Origin: Longimicrobiales bacterium
GTDB lineage: Bacteria; Gemmatimonadota; Gemmatimonadetes; Longimicrobiales; Gaopeijiaceae
Assembly (NCBI GenBank): GCA_029245345.1
Contig: JAQWPM010000021.1
Span: 1 to 64,000 of the forward strand
Reading direction: 5' to 3'
DNA length: 64,000 bases
The notes under the pieces were generated by a model. The model saw only the letters and a program-made list of their open reading frames with translations. It was not told the origin of the DNA and ran no database searches. Numbering within the stretch: position 1 is the stretch's first letter; each line of letters begins with the position of its first letter. Below are positions 1 to 9,103 of the stretch, one piece after another. The position numbers were made by a program, and so were the translations under genes.

Positions 1-942
1 GGCACCGTCCACTTCTCGGTTCACCGCAATCACCGAGCCGAAGGCGCTCATCGGGTCTGTCGCGAGGGCCTTCGTGTAGGCTTCCGCCAAGGTGTCAGCG
101 ATCCCAAGGCCGCAGGGCGTCGTGTGCTTGATGATGCACACAGCGGGACGAGGTGATCGCGCAAAAGGCGACAGGGACAGGAGCGCGCCGTCCAGGTCGA
201 GCAGGTTGTTGTAGGACAGACTCTTCCCATGAAGCTGTTCGAGCGCCGACAGCCCAGCGGGGGTATCAGGGCCGTAGAACGCCGCTTGCTGGTCCGGGTT
301 CTCCCCGTAGCGCAATTCCTGGAGGCGTTTCAGCGACCCCTCTAGACGTTCTGGAAGCGCCTCCCAACCATCGCCCTCCAGGAAGTCCGCGACAGCCTTG
401 TCATAACCACTGATATGCCGAAAAACCTTCGCGGCCAGCCGACGCCGAAGAGGTTCTGCATCGATGGTACCATCGATCGCCGCAATCGCCGCGTCATAGT
501 CCTCCGGATCGACAACAACCAGCACGTCTTTGTGTGACTTGGCCGCTGCACGGATCATGGTAGGACCGCCGATGTCGACCTTCTCCATCGCCTCGTCCAC
601 GGAGACATTGCCCCGCGCGACCGTCTCCCGGAACGGATAGAGGTTCACCGCGACCAGATCAATCGGACCGTAGCCCTGTGCCTCGAGCGCAGCCATGTCG
701 TCTTCGCGATCCCGACGGGCAAGCAACCCGGCATGAATCGCCGGATGCAGCGTCTTCACCCGGCCGTCCATCATCTCGGGATGCTTGGTAACATCAGAGA
801 CGGAGGTCACCTCGAGGCCCGCATCACGGAGCGTCTTGGCGGTTCCACCGGTGGAAAGAAGCTCCCACCCACGTTCGGTGAGTGCACGGCCGAATTCGAC
901 GATAAGTGACTTATCGGATACGCTGAGCAGCGCCCGCTTCAT
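1..942 (-). CDS. purH: PurH, bifunctional AICAR transformylase / IMP cyclohydrolase (3' end outside window)
   Basis: Catalyses the last two steps of de novo IMP synthesis in the cytosol: formylation of AICAR, then ring closure of FAICAR. The visible N-terminal ~314 residues start MKRALLSVSDKS and carry the MGS-like cyclohydrolase domain (STGGT near residue 30, HPEMMDGRVKTLHP near 65). They run into the transformylase domain (LRYGENPDQQAAFYG near 230; NNLLDLDGA). The gene runs off the left edge without a stop, so the C-terminal part is missing from the window rather than from the genome. Its ATG overlaps the purN stop as ATGA, so the two are probably translationally coupled. Confidence 0.97.
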   Translation of the reverse strand, partial: MKRALLSVSDKSLIVEFGRALTERGWELLSTGGTAKTLRDAGLEVTSVSDVTKHPEMMDGRVKTLHPAIHAGLLARRDREDDMAALEAQGYGPIDLVAVNLYPFRETVARGNVSVDEAMEKVDIGGPTMIRAAAKSHKDVLVVVDPEDYDAAIAAIDGTIDAEPLRRRLAAKVFRHISGYDKAVADFLEGDGWEALPERLEGSLKRLQELRYGENPDQQAAFYGPDTPAGLSALEQLHGKSLSYNNLLDLDGALLSLSPFARSPRPAVCIIKHTTPCGLGIADTLAEAYTKALATDPMSAFGSVIAVNREVDGA

Positions 943-1598
943 GACATTTCCTCGGGAAGGATGTGGAGATGGGTTGGTTCTGCCGGGAGGGGCCCCGGCT
1001 CTTCACCGCGCCGAAGCGCGGCACACACGTGATGGAGGGCCGCGGGATAGAGGTTGTGCTCAATCTTCAGGACCCGGGCCTGCAGCGCCTCGGGCGAGTC
1101 ACCAGCCTCAACAGGTACCCGCGACTGCGCGATGATCGACCCTTCGTCGTAACGCTCGTCGACGTAGTGTACGGTCGCGCCTGACCACGTCTCACCTGCC
1201 GCGAGAACGGCCCGGTGCACGTTCATCCCATACATCCCTTTCCCTCCAAAAGATGGAAGCAGCGCAGGGTGGATGTTGAGAATTCGATTCCGAAATCGTG
1301 CAACGACAGCAGCCGGCAACAGTCGCATATATCCGGCGAGACAGATCACATCCGCCTTCCAGTCGTCGAGTGCCGAGAGCATGTCTGAGGCCACTTCACT
1401 TGGATCGCGATCCTTCGTGGGGATCACTTCAGCGGGCGTCTCGACTGTTCTCGCCCTATCGAGCGCTCCGGCGGTGGGGGTGTTCGTGATCAACCCGGCA
1501 ATCCGCCAATGCTCCGCGCCTTGGGCCGCGTCGAGCAAGGCCTGAAAGTTCGTCCCGCCCCCAGATGCGAACACAACAACGTTGATCCGCTCGTTCAC
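939..1598 (-). CDS. purN: PurN, phosphoribosylglycinamide formyltransferase
   Basis: Transfers the formyl group of 10-formyl-THF to GAR in purine synthesis. The 219 residues fit the family size (~190-220). The N-terminal GGGTNFQALLDA loop binds GAR phosphate. NIHPALLPSF (around residue 110) contains the catalytic Asn and His of the NIHP signature. ATVHYVDERYDEGSII gives the later folate-site segment with the conserved Asp. The gene lies directly upstream of purH and overlaps it by 4 bp. At its own 5' end it overlaps the MBL hydrolase stop by 4 bp, so the three genes form one transcript. Confidence 0.97.
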   Translation of the reverse strand: MNERINVVVFASGGGTNFQALLDAAQGAEHWRIAGLITNTPTAGALDRARTVETPAEVIPTKDRDPSEVASDMLSALDDWKADVICLAGYMRLLPAAVVARFRNRILNIHPALLPSFGGKGMYGMNVHRAVLAAGETWSGATVHYVDERYDEGSIIAQSRVPVEAGDSPEALQARVLKIEHNLYPAALHHVCAALRRGEEPGPLPAEPTHLHILPEEMS

Positions 1599-2251
1599 GC
1601 CATTTCCCCGCGGTAGTGCGGAACGAGGAAGGGGTTCCCCACCCGCTCATGCCCCACGGTTGTCGCCGGACCATGGCCGCTATGAAGAACGGTGTCGTCG
1701 GGAAGCGTCAGTACTTCCTCACGGATCGATTTCATGAGCGTCTGAAAATTGCCGCCCGGCAGGTCCGTCCGTCCGATCGACCCCATGAAGACGACATCAC
1801 CGGAAAGGGCTAATGGCTCTCCGACCGCCACGAAGATGACGTGCCCGGGGGAATGCCCCGGAGTAAAGCGTACATCGAATGCGCAGTCGCCGAACGTGTA
1901 CCGCTGCCCGTGCTCGAGTTCGTGTGTCGGCGCCGGCTGATCCTTCGCCGTTAATCCGAACAGGCTCGCCTGCCACGGCAAGGCCATGTAGAGCTCGTAG
2001 TCGTCCCGGTGGAGCCAGATCGGCACCTCAGGAGCGAAGGCGCGAACGTCGTCGACGCCTTCGACATGGTCGAGGTGTGCGTGGGTGAGCAAGATCGCGT
2101 CGAGCTTCAGGTCACTGCCGTGGAGCGCAGCCACGATATCATGTGCGGCACCGCCCGGATCTACGACAACGGCGTGGTTGGTTTCCGAGCAGGCGACCAG
2201 GTAGGCGTTCTCCCCGAACCCTCCACCAGTGAAGGTCCGGACATCCATCAC
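1595..2251 (-). CDS. MBL-fold metallo-hydrolase (glyoxalase II-like, YcbL type)
   Basis: A 218-residue single-domain metallo-beta-lactamase-fold hydrolase of the short glyoxalase II-like group. Metal ligands are visible in order: THAHLDH near residue 56, a His in TPGHSPGH near 130, Asp in LSGDVVF near 150, and HSGHGPATT near 192. The short length, without the extra C-terminal helical domain of true glyoxalase II, favours the YcbL-type thioesterase group; the substrate cannot be told. The start is ATGATG at 2251 or 2248. It is coupled to purN by ATGA, although no known purine step needs it. A role in thiol-ester detoxification is inferred from the family only. Confidence 0.9.
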   Translation of the reverse strand: MMDVRTFTGGGFGENAYLVACSETNHAVVVDPGGAAHDIVAALHGSDLKLDAILLTHAHLDHVEGVDDVRAFAPEVPIWLHRDDYELYMALPWQASLFGLTAKDQPAPTHELEHGQRYTFGDCAFDVRFTPGHSPGHVIFVAVGEPLALSGDVVFMGSIGRTDLPGGNFQTLMKSIREEVLTLPDDTVLHSGHGPATTVGHERVGNPFLVPHYRGEMA

Positions 2252-2284
2252 GTCAGTTGCACCCCGAGAGAGAGACGTCGGAGG

Positions 2285-2614
2285 TCAAACCGTGAAGGAA
2301 CTCCCGCACCCACATCCGCCGCTGGCACTGGGGTTTTTGAACGTGAACCCCTGCCCCATGAGGCTGGTCACGTAGTCGATCTCGATGCCTTCCAAGTACT
2401 GCGCCGAGAACGGATCTACGAAAACCTTCACACCCTGGATCTCGATAACCTCATCGTCCGACTCCGGTGCGTCCTCGATGTTCAGGCCGTATTGGAAGCC
2501 GGAGCAACCACCGGGAAGGACCGCCACGCGAAGACCCGCAGCGTCACCCTCCACACCGTGGTCGGTAATGAAGTCCTGGATTTTGTCCACCGCCGTCACC
2601 GTCAAGTTCATCAT
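2285..2614 (-). CDS. HesB/IscA-family iron-sulfur cluster carrier (ErpA-like)
   Basis: A-type carrier that delivers Fe-S clusters to apo-proteins. The 109-residue product shows the family hallmarks: a central Cys in LPGGCSGFQYG and a C-terminal SGGCGCGSSF with the paired Cys ligands. I placed the start at the ATG ending at 2614 because GGAGGA lies about nine bases upstream and the protein then begins MMNLTVTAVDKIQ. A longer reading frame exists upstream but its first residues look unlike the family. ErpA and IscA cannot be separated from this sequence alone. Confidence 0.92.
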   Translation of the reverse strand: MMNLTVTAVDKIQDFITDHGVEGDAAGLRVAVLPGGCSGFQYGLNIEDAPESDDEVIEIQGVKVFVDPFSAQYLEGIEIDYVTSLMGQGFTFKNPSASGGCGCGSSFTV

Positions 2615-2750
2615 GGTGTCGGGTCCTCCTCGAAGGATGTGGCGAGCACTCGTTCTGCTCGTCTGATGCACTCTCTACTCTCCCCTCCGACCGGTGTCGC
2701 GGCCATATGGGGGGTCAAGGACCGAAAGCTATCCGAGGCCAAAAATCGGG

Positions 2751-3305
2751 TCAACGGCCCAGGCTTTTGACGATGAAAGCCGCAGCCGCCTGGAGGTCGT
2801 CGACAACCGCGATCTGCTCGGGGGCGTCACCCTCCAACTCCGTTCCATACCCTGTCCTCACAAGAATTCCGCGCCCCCCCAGTTCGATCGCAGGCACGAC
2901 ATCGGTGAGCTTGTCACCAATGAAATACGACTTCTCGAAGTCCAGCCCTAATTCTCCCGCCGCCTGCCGATACATCCCGACTCCTGGCTTCCGACAGTCG
3001 CAGGGGCCCGTGGTTTCGGGGTGATGTGGGCAGAAGTACGTGCCATCTAGCGCTGTCCCAGCCTCGCCCAGAATATCGTCGAGCCTCTTCGCGACCGCGT
3101 GATAGTCTTTGACGGAATAATGCCCCTTCGAGATGCCTGCCTGGTTGGTCACGAGAACCAATGCGAAGCCCGCGTCACGAAGCGTGCGCAGCGCCTCCAG
3201 AGCGCCAGGGAAGAGCACAACACCGTCCGGATCCGACAGATAAACCCTCTCCTCGATGACAGTGCCGTCCCGATCGATGAAAACGGCTGGACGCAGTCCA
3301 CTCAT
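2751..3305 (-). CDS. gmhB: GmhB-type D,D-heptose 1,7-bisphosphate phosphatase
   Basis: HAD-superfamily phosphatase that removes the C7 phosphate of D-glycero-D-manno-heptose 1,7-bisphosphate during ADP-heptose synthesis for the LPS inner core. The 184-residue protein begins with FIDRDGTVIEE (HAD motif I, two Asp). It then has LVTNQAGISKG (motif II), the zinc-binding segment CPHHPE ... CDCRKP near residue 92, and FIGDKLTDV (motif IV). The zinc loop distinguishes this class from other HAD enzymes, although HisB-type histidinol phosphatases share it. It sits 3 bp downstream of selA. Its presence implies an outer membrane with heptose-containing LPS. Confidence 0.9.
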   Translation of the reverse strand: MSGLRPAVFIDRDGTVIEERVYLSDPDGVVLFPGALEALRTLRDAGFALVLVTNQAGISKGHYSVKDYHAVAKRLDDILGEAGTALDGTYFCPHHPETTGPCDCRKPGVGMYRQAAGELGLDFEKSYFIGDKLTDVVPAIELGGRGILVRTGYGTELEGDAPEQIAVVDDLQAAAAFIVKSLGR

Positions 3306-3308
3306 CGT

Positions 3309-4712
3309 TCAGGGGGCGCCGGAGACTGGACCGATCGCTTCAACCACCACCCGAATCACATCGACTTCCTGCCCTGGGAGGACAGTCCTGGGGTCCAGGA
3401 CCACCCGGTCGCTCACGATACGGGCGACGACGGGCGGGCTCCCAGCCCTGAGGCGCGCGGCCACTTCGCTCGCGCCCGCGCCGGTAGTTGGCAAGGCGAC
3501 GACGGCGCTGTCGAGCGTCACTCCCGGGTACGTCCCACCTCCGACCGCGCCCATCCCGTCTACGACCTCGGCACTCACTCCCGCTTCGGAGAGCGCCGAA
3601 GCCATCGACTCAGCTCGTTCCGATAACTCCTGCACATCGGCCCCCAGCATGCGCAGCGTCGGAATCTCTACGAGGGCCCTGGATCGGTCCCGGTAGAGCC
3701 GAAGCGTGGCCTCTAATCCTGCCAACGTCATCTTGTCGACACGGAGTGCGCGACAAAGCGGGTTCGCACGTAGCGCCGCGATGTGGTCCTTGCTCCCAAG
3801 GAGCAGGCCAGCCTGCGGCCCGCCCAGCAATTTGTCTCCAGACACGGCGACGACGTCCGCACCGGCCTTGAGCGAATCCACGGCGAGGGGCTCCTCAGGC
3901 AGTCCCAGTTCTTCTGCCCGAACGAATAAGCCCGACCCAAGGTCATGGATGAGGGGCACACCAGCTTCGCGAGCAAGATCCGAGAGCTCGGCGACTTCGA
4001 CGTCTTCAGTGAAGCCGGTGATCCGGAAGTTCGACCGATGCACTTTCAAAATCGCCGCCACACCACCGTTCTCCACGGCTCCCCTGTAGTCCGCGATCCG
4101 AGTCCGGTTCGTGCTCCCCACCTCGACCAAGCCTGCACCGGACCGTTCGAGAATATCCGGAATGCGGAACCCACCACCAATTTCGACCAGCTCTCCTCGG
4201 GACACCACAACCTTTTGACCCCGAGCGAGCGTATTCAACGCAAGAACGAGCGCAGCGGCGTTGTTGTTCACGACCAGCGCGTCTTCAGCCCCAGTCAGCT
4301 CGCGGAGCAGCGACACACAATGGTCGTAGCGCGAACCGCGGGCCCCAGCGTCGATGTCGTACTCTAAGTTCGAATACCCTCGCGCAGCAGCCGCCATGGC
4401 CTGGGCCGCGACATCCGCCAAGGGTGCCCGACCGAGGTTGGTGTGCAACACGACTCCCGTGGCATTCACCACCTCCCTCAAAGAGGGCACCGCATCTCGC
4501 TCCAGCACGTCTGCCACATCAGAGACGTAGGAGGCAATCTCACTTAGTCCGCCTCGTACATCGCCTGCGGCGATCGCCCCACGGACCGCATCGAGGACCC
4601 TCCTCGCGGCCGCCACGACTCGTTCATGTCCGTAGTCACCGACAAGACCAACGAATTCTTCGGCAGCGAGCAACGCGTCGACAGACGGGATACTTCGGCG
4701 AGGATCCGTCAT
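3309..4712 (-). CDS. selA: SelA, L-seryl-tRNA(Sec) selenium transferase
   Basis: PLP enzyme that converts Ser-tRNA(Sec) to Sec-tRNA(Sec) with selenophosphate. The 467 residues match the family length (~460). Visible features are VVNATGVVLHTNLGRAPL near residue 85, NNNAAALVLALN, and the PLP lysine in VSGDKLLGGPQAG near 290. It implies selenocysteine decoding, but selB, selC, selD and any selenoprotein gene are not in this window. Its start overlaps the stop of the upstream Ig-like lipoprotein gene (ATGA), an unexpected partner. No TGA-interrupted frame that looks like a selenoprotein was found nearby. Confidence 0.95.
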   Translation of the reverse strand: MTDPRRSIPSVDALLAAEEFVGLVGDYGHERVVAAARRVLDAVRGAIAAGDVRGGLSEIASYVSDVADVLERDAVPSLREVVNATGVVLHTNLGRAPLADVAAQAMAAAARGYSNLEYDIDAGARGSRYDHCVSLLRELTGAEDALVVNNNAAALVLALNTLARGQKVVVSRGELVEIGGGFRIPDILERSGAGLVEVGSTNRTRIADYRGAVENGGVAAILKVHRSNFRITGFTEDVEVAELSDLAREAGVPLIHDLGSGLFVRAEELGLPEEPLAVDSLKAGADVVAVSGDKLLGGPQAGLLLGSKDHIAALRANPLCRALRVDKMTLAGLEATLRLYRDRSRALVEIPTLRMLGADVQELSERAESMASALSEAGVSAEVVDGMGAVGGGTYPGVTLDSAVVALPTTGAGASEVAARLRAGSPPVVARIVSDRVVLDPRTVLPGQEVDVIRVVVEAIGPVSGAP

Positions 4713-6223
4713 CGCCTCAACCCGAGCACACGCACCGTATCGATGACCTGCGTGGAATCTGCAGCCAGCGTGTCGGTGATGTTGGCCGTGTCCTGAACAG
4801 CGGTCGTGTCTGCCAGAGTCGAATCCTGCGCGGGAGGTGGCTCCATGACTAGCGCCGCACCACCACCACCGAGGGGAATCGCAGCAATGTTCCGGACCCC
4901 GGACACCACGACCTGATAAGCGGTGTTGGGCACGAGTGTCATGTTGAGGATGGCGACGATCTGCTGGCTTGGCAGTTGCTCTCCTCCGGGCCCAGTCAGT
5001 CCTCGCGACGCCGGATTCTGCGAAGTTTCTGAGTCCACCTGGAGCCTCGCTTGAGGCCTTCCGTTCAGCCCTATGGGCGCGCTCCGGCGAGTCGGAGAAT
5101 CGGCCAATACCCCCTCGATGACACCGGCAGTGTCGACCGCGGAAGCGGCAGCGGAATCAGTCACGACGTCACCTGCTTCTGCGGCTGCGATGCTGTCCTG
5201 CCGTTGAGCCTCTACCTTGAGCGAGTCGGCAGCGGCCCGAGCCGCATCACGGGCGACTCCATCGATCGAATCCAGGACAGCAAACGAGTCGGCCACGGCT
5301 TCGGCGTACGCGACGTAATCATGAACGTGCCTGGCCTGCCCGAGACCCACCTCCGTGCTGTCCTCATTGAGGAGGATCGCCACACCGACATTTTGAAGCG
5401 GGATGGTCGGGTCGAGGAAGTCGTCGAATTCGAGAAGAAGCGTAATGGAGTCCAACGCTTCCACACTCGTGATGATGGCCGGTGTGGTATCCGGTCGCAG
5501 CACTGAAATATTGGCGGTAAAAAGCGTGTCACCCACACCGATCAGCTGACGAGTGAAACCTTGGCTCTCAGATGCGTCGATCGTGTCGTTCCTGTTCTGA
5601 TCCTCAAAGGCGGTGATCTGATAACGCCCGTCAGGAATGAACCGGAACGCGTAGACCCCGCCCGTGTCCGTTCTGGCCAGATGCACAGCGGAATCTGCCT
5701 GGTCCCCCCCGATGTTCGCGGGAAGCGCCTGGACTTCATAGTTGGCGGCACCTCGACCGGTAATACGGTCCCACACGACGCCCGCAATGGTCGTGGGCTG
5801 CGGCTGTGGTCCCGTAGAGAACACCAACTCGAACGGGTCACGCATCTGGTTGCTGAACAGGTCCCTCACCTCAGGTAGCAGGGTGACCCGATAGACGTAA
5901 CCTGGCTTGAATCCACCATCGATCTCGATGATTACGCTACGTCGCTCATGCTTCACACGGACGTCACCCGTGCGCGGCGAGATCACCACAGCGTCGTCGA
6001 GTGCCCCCCCAGCGCCTCGTTCGCTGATTCGCTCGTCAAAGTCGAAGCGTACGGGTCCGTTGAAGTCAGGGACGATCGCGAACGTGTCCGGGAACGTTGC
6101 CACGACCACAGGCGGACGGACGTCTTCAGGGCCCCCCGGCGGGACGCCCTGCTGGGCACACGCGGCCACGAAGCCCACGAGCCCCATCGAAAAGCCGGTA
6201 GCCAACAATCGAACGCTCTTCAG
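4709..6223 (-). CDS. Secreted lipoprotein with Ig-like (SbsA/Big_5 type) domain
   Basis: Predicted outer-envelope lipoprotein of unknown function. The start is probably the CTG ending at 6223, which overlaps the valS stop as CTGA, has GGAGG just upstream, and gives a charged n-region (KSVRLLATG) before the lipobox VAAC. The obvious alternative is TTG at 6208, which has no ribosome binding site. After the Cys comes PPGGPEDVRPPVV, the usual opening of Big_5/Ig-like proteins in Bacteroidota and Gemmatimonadota. A CarboxypepD_reg-like segment follows (DRITGRGAANYEVQA ... GVYAFRFIPDGRY, about residues 150-205). The C terminus is rich in Thr, Asp and Ala. It is coupled both to valS upstream and to selA downstream. 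Confidence 0.8.
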   Translation of the reverse strand: MKSVRLLATGFSMGLVGFVAACAQQGVPPGGPEDVRPPVVVATFPDTFAIVPDFNGPVRFDFDERISERGAGGALDDAVVISPRTGDVRVKHERRSVIIEIDGGFKPGYVYRVTLLPEVRDLFSNQMRDPFELVFSTGPQPQPTTIAGVVWDRITGRGAANYEVQALPANIGGDQADSAVHLARTDTGGVYAFRFIPDGRYQITAFEDQNRNDTIDASESQGFTRQLIGVGDTLFTANISVLRPDTTPAIITSVEALDSITLLLEFDDFLDPTIPLQNVGVAILLNEDSTEVGLGQARHVHDYVAYAEAVADSFAVLDSIDGVARDAARAAADSLKVEAQRQDSIAAAEAGDVVTDSAAASAVDTAGVIEGVLADSPTRRSAPIGLNGRPQARLQVDSETSQNPASRGLTGPGGEQLPSQQIVAILNMTLVPNTAYQVVVSGVRNIAAIPLGGGGAALVMEPPPAQDSTLADTTAVQDTANITDTLAADSTQVIDTVRVLGLRR

Positions 6224-8994
6224 GAGGCACCTCCCTCCAACTCGGTCAGCTTCTCTCGAAGCTTCGACGCCTGTTCCTGGAACTGCGCCAATTTGTCGCG
6301 CTCTTTTTGTACCACATCGTCCGGCGCTCGTGAGACAAAATTCTCGTTCTCCAGCTTCTTTGCCGTGCCCGTAGCTTGGCCTTCTAGGCGCGTGATCTCT
6401 GCGGTGAGTCGCGCACGCTCCCGGTCCAAGTCGATGACCCCCTCAAGAGGAAGGAACAACTCCGCCCCACCCGCCAAGACGGCATGCGCGCCGGCACCTG
6501 TGCCGGGCTCGGTCTCGAACCTGTTTACGCGCGCCAGCCGTTCCAGAGACGGGAGCTGGGCAGCGAGCGTCGCCGTAAGATCAGCATCTGCACCGACGCA
6601 GTGAATTGTGATTCGCCCTCCCTCAGGTACCCCGTACTCCTTCCTGAGACGACGCACCTCAACCACGAGTTCCTGCAGAACGGCCATGTCCCTCTCCGCC
6701 GCAGCGTCATCGTGCGCATGCGCGCCTTCCGGCCATGGAGCGATAATCAAATCATTCGGACGATCCGTCCCCGCTGGCCATGGGAGCCGAGCCCACAGTT
6801 CCGTCGTTACAAACGGCATGATCGGATGCAAGAGCCGAAACGCTTGATCGAGAACGAACACCAGTGTGGAACGAGCAGCCTCTCGCGTCGCGGGCTCCGC
6901 GTCATCGAACATCCGTGCCTTCACCAGCTCCAGGTACCAGTCACACACATCACCCCAGAAGAAGTGGTAGAGGCTCTCAGCCACATCGTGCAGCCGGTAC
7001 CGCGCGAGACCGTCTGTCGCGTTTTGAGCAGCCTTCTCCACCCTCGACAGGATCCACCGGTCTTCCAGTGCGAGGTCATTCTCCACCTCTGCCAACGGCT
7101 TCACCGGCCCGTCGCCAATGCTCAGGAGAGCGAATCGTCCGGCATTCCAAATCTTGTTCGCGAAATTGCGCCCATTCGCGAATGACGCCTCAACGTCTTC
7201 GTGGTCGAGGCTGATGTCGGTCCCGACCGCCGCCTGACTGATCAGCGTGTACCGCATCGCATCCGCGCCGAACTGGTTCACGACCTCCAGAGGATCGATC
7301 CCGTTGCCGAGCGACTTGGACATCTTGCGGCCCTTCGCGTCCCGCACGGTTCCATGGAGATACACCTCGGTGAACGGCGGTTCATCGAAGAACTCGTATC
7401 CCATCATGATCATGCGCGCGACCCAGAAGAAGAGGATCTCGGGCGCGGTGACCATTGAGTGCCCCGGGTAGAACGCGTCCACATCAGGCGTCTTCTCAGG
7501 CCATCCGAATACAGAGAACGGCCAGAGTTGCGACGAGAACCATGTGTCCAACACGTCTGGATCTTGCTCAAGCACGGTCGATCCACATTCCCCGCATTCC
7601 GTCGGGTCCTCGCGGCCCACCGTTTCGTGCCCCTGCTCGCAGTACCAAACGGGAATCCGGTGCCCCCACCACAACTGCCTCGAAATGCACCAATCCCGGA
7701 TGGTCTCCATCCAGTGCTCGTACACCTTTTGCCAATGGGGCGGAGTAAACGTGATCGTACCGTCCCGCGACGCCTTGAGGGCCGGCTCTGCCAGCGGGCC
7801 CATTTTCACAAACCACTGTAGGCTCAGACGCGGCTCGACCACGGTGTCGCAGCGATAACAATGCGGCACAGAGTGTGTATGGTCGCTTTCGCCGGACAGG
7901 AGTCCCAACTCGTCGAGCGCCTTGAGGACCGCTTTTCGCGCGGCGAAACGTTCGAGTCCCTGGAACGCCTCCGGAACGTTGTCGTTCATGTGGGCGCCGG
8001 GAGTCATCACGTTGATGACCTCGAGCCCGGTCCGGCCGGCAATATCGAAGTCGTTCGGATCGTGCGCCGGGGTCACCTTGACCATACCTGACCCGAAGGC
8101 GGCATCTACATGGGTGTCCGCCACGATGGGAATCGTCCGACCTGTAAGCGGGAGGCGAGCTTCCGCACCCACGAGCGCCCGATAGCGTTCATCCTTCGGG
8201 CTCACCGCCACGCCAGTGTCACCGAGCATAGTCTCAGGACGAGTCGTAGATACCGTGAGGTACCACGTACCGTCTTCGAGTTGGCCGAGCGCGTCGGCGC
8301 CCGCTTTTGCAGCTGCCTCCGCTGCGCCGAACGCCGATTCTGCGAGGGGGTACCTCAGATGCCAGAGCTTGCCCTGGGACTCGTGGCCCTCCGCTTCCTC
8401 GTTGGAGAGCGCGGTGAGACACCGAGGGCACCAATTGATGATGTACTCGCCGCGGTACACGAGTCCCTTTTCGTACAAATGCACAAAGGTCTCGCGCACG
8501 GCGCGGCTCAGGTCCTCATCTAGAGTGAAGCGCGTGCGATCCCAATCGCACGAGGCCCCAATGGCCTTCAATTGGTCGAGAATGACCCCACCCGTCTCAC
8601 CCACGAAGCGCCACACAGCTTCGACGAACTTGTCCCGACCCAAGTCATCCCGGTGGCATCCCTCTGCGGCGAGGCGACGCTCGACCACGTTCTGCGTCGC
8701 GATGCCCGCATGGTCCGTACCTGGCACCCAAAGGGCGGCCCTACCCCTCATCCGCTGCCAGCGGATGAGCACGTCCTGAATGGTGGTGTTGAGCCCGTGC
8801 CCCATGTGAAGAACAGCGGTCACGTTCGGAGGGGGAATCACGATCACATACGGATCGGCGCCATCCTCCAGCACGCGTGATGCGGGAACGTGGAAGTACC
8901 CGCCGTCCTGCCAAGCCTTGTAGCGGGCAGGCTCGATGGCCTTCGGATCAAGTCGTGGGGCGAGCTCTTCAGACAACTTCACTGCTCCGATCAC
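6220..8994 (-). CDS. valS: ValS, valyl-tRNA synthetase
   Basis: Class Ia aminoacyl-tRNA synthetase charging tRNA(Val). The 924 residues contain the HIGH motif variant HMGH in PPPNVTAVLHMGHG near residue 55. The CP1 editing domain follows (STTRPETMLGDTGVAV near 250). KMSKS lies in GRKMSKSLGNGIDP near 555, and a C-terminal arginine-rich coiled coil that grips tRNA lies at about 855-920. Full length with no missing motif. The upstream 110 bases hold no convincing promoter. Downstream it overlaps the Ig-like lipoprotein gene if that gene starts at CTG. Confidence 0.97.
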   Translation of the reverse strand: MIGAVKLSEELAPRLDPKAIEPARYKAWQDGGYFHVPASRVLEDGADPYVIVIPPPNVTAVLHMGHGLNTTIQDVLIRWQRMRGRAALWVPGTDHAGIATQNVVERRLAAEGCHRDDLGRDKFVEAVWRFVGETGGVILDQLKAIGASCDWDRTRFTLDEDLSRAVRETFVHLYEKGLVYRGEYIINWCPRCLTALSNEEAEGHESQGKLWHLRYPLAESAFGAAEAAAKAGADALGQLEDGTWYLTVSTTRPETMLGDTGVAVSPKDERYRALVGAEARLPLTGRTIPIVADTHVDAAFGSGMVKVTPAHDPNDFDIAGRTGLEVINVMTPGAHMNDNVPEAFQGLERFAARKAVLKALDELGLLSGESDHTHSVPHCYRCDTVVEPRLSLQWFVKMGPLAEPALKASRDGTITFTPPHWQKVYEHWMETIRDWCISRQLWWGHRIPVWYCEQGHETVGREDPTECGECGSTVLEQDPDVLDTWFSSQLWPFSVFGWPEKTPDVDAFYPGHSMVTAPEILFFWVARMIMMGYEFFDEPPFTEVYLHGTVRDAKGRKMSKSLGNGIDPLEVVNQFGADAMRYTLISQAAVGTDISLDHEDVEASFANGRNFANKIWNAGRFALLSIGDGPVKPLAEVENDLALEDRWILSRVEKAAQNATDGLARYRLHDVAESLYHFFWGDVCDWYLELVKARMFDDAEPATREAARSTLVFVLDQAFRLLHPIMPFVTTELWARLPWPAGTDRPNDLIIAPWPEGAHAHDDAAAERDMAVLQELVVEVRRLRKEYGVPEGGRITIHCVGADADLTATLAAQLPSLERLARVNRFETEPGTGAGAHAVLAGGAELFLPLEGVIDLDRERARLTAEITRLEGQATGTAKKLENENFVSRAPDDVVQKERDKLAQFQEQASKLREKLTELEGGAS

Positions 8995-9103
8995 ACGGGT
9001 GCGGGGTTTCTTCGAACATAGGCCCGAAAGATGGCGAGGTCTTCTGAGGTTCGGAACCGGCTATACGGCCTTCCGACCGGGCAAGTTCCCATGTTCCCCT
9101 AGA

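Noticed and set aside
3309-4712. A selenoprotein gene (in-frame TGA) near selA
   Set aside because: No frame with a conserved domain interrupted by TGA was found; neighbours read as intact genes.
8995-9103. A T-box or promoter upstream of valS
   Set aside because: No T-box consensus, tRNA-like stem or -35/-10 pair with correct spacing was found.
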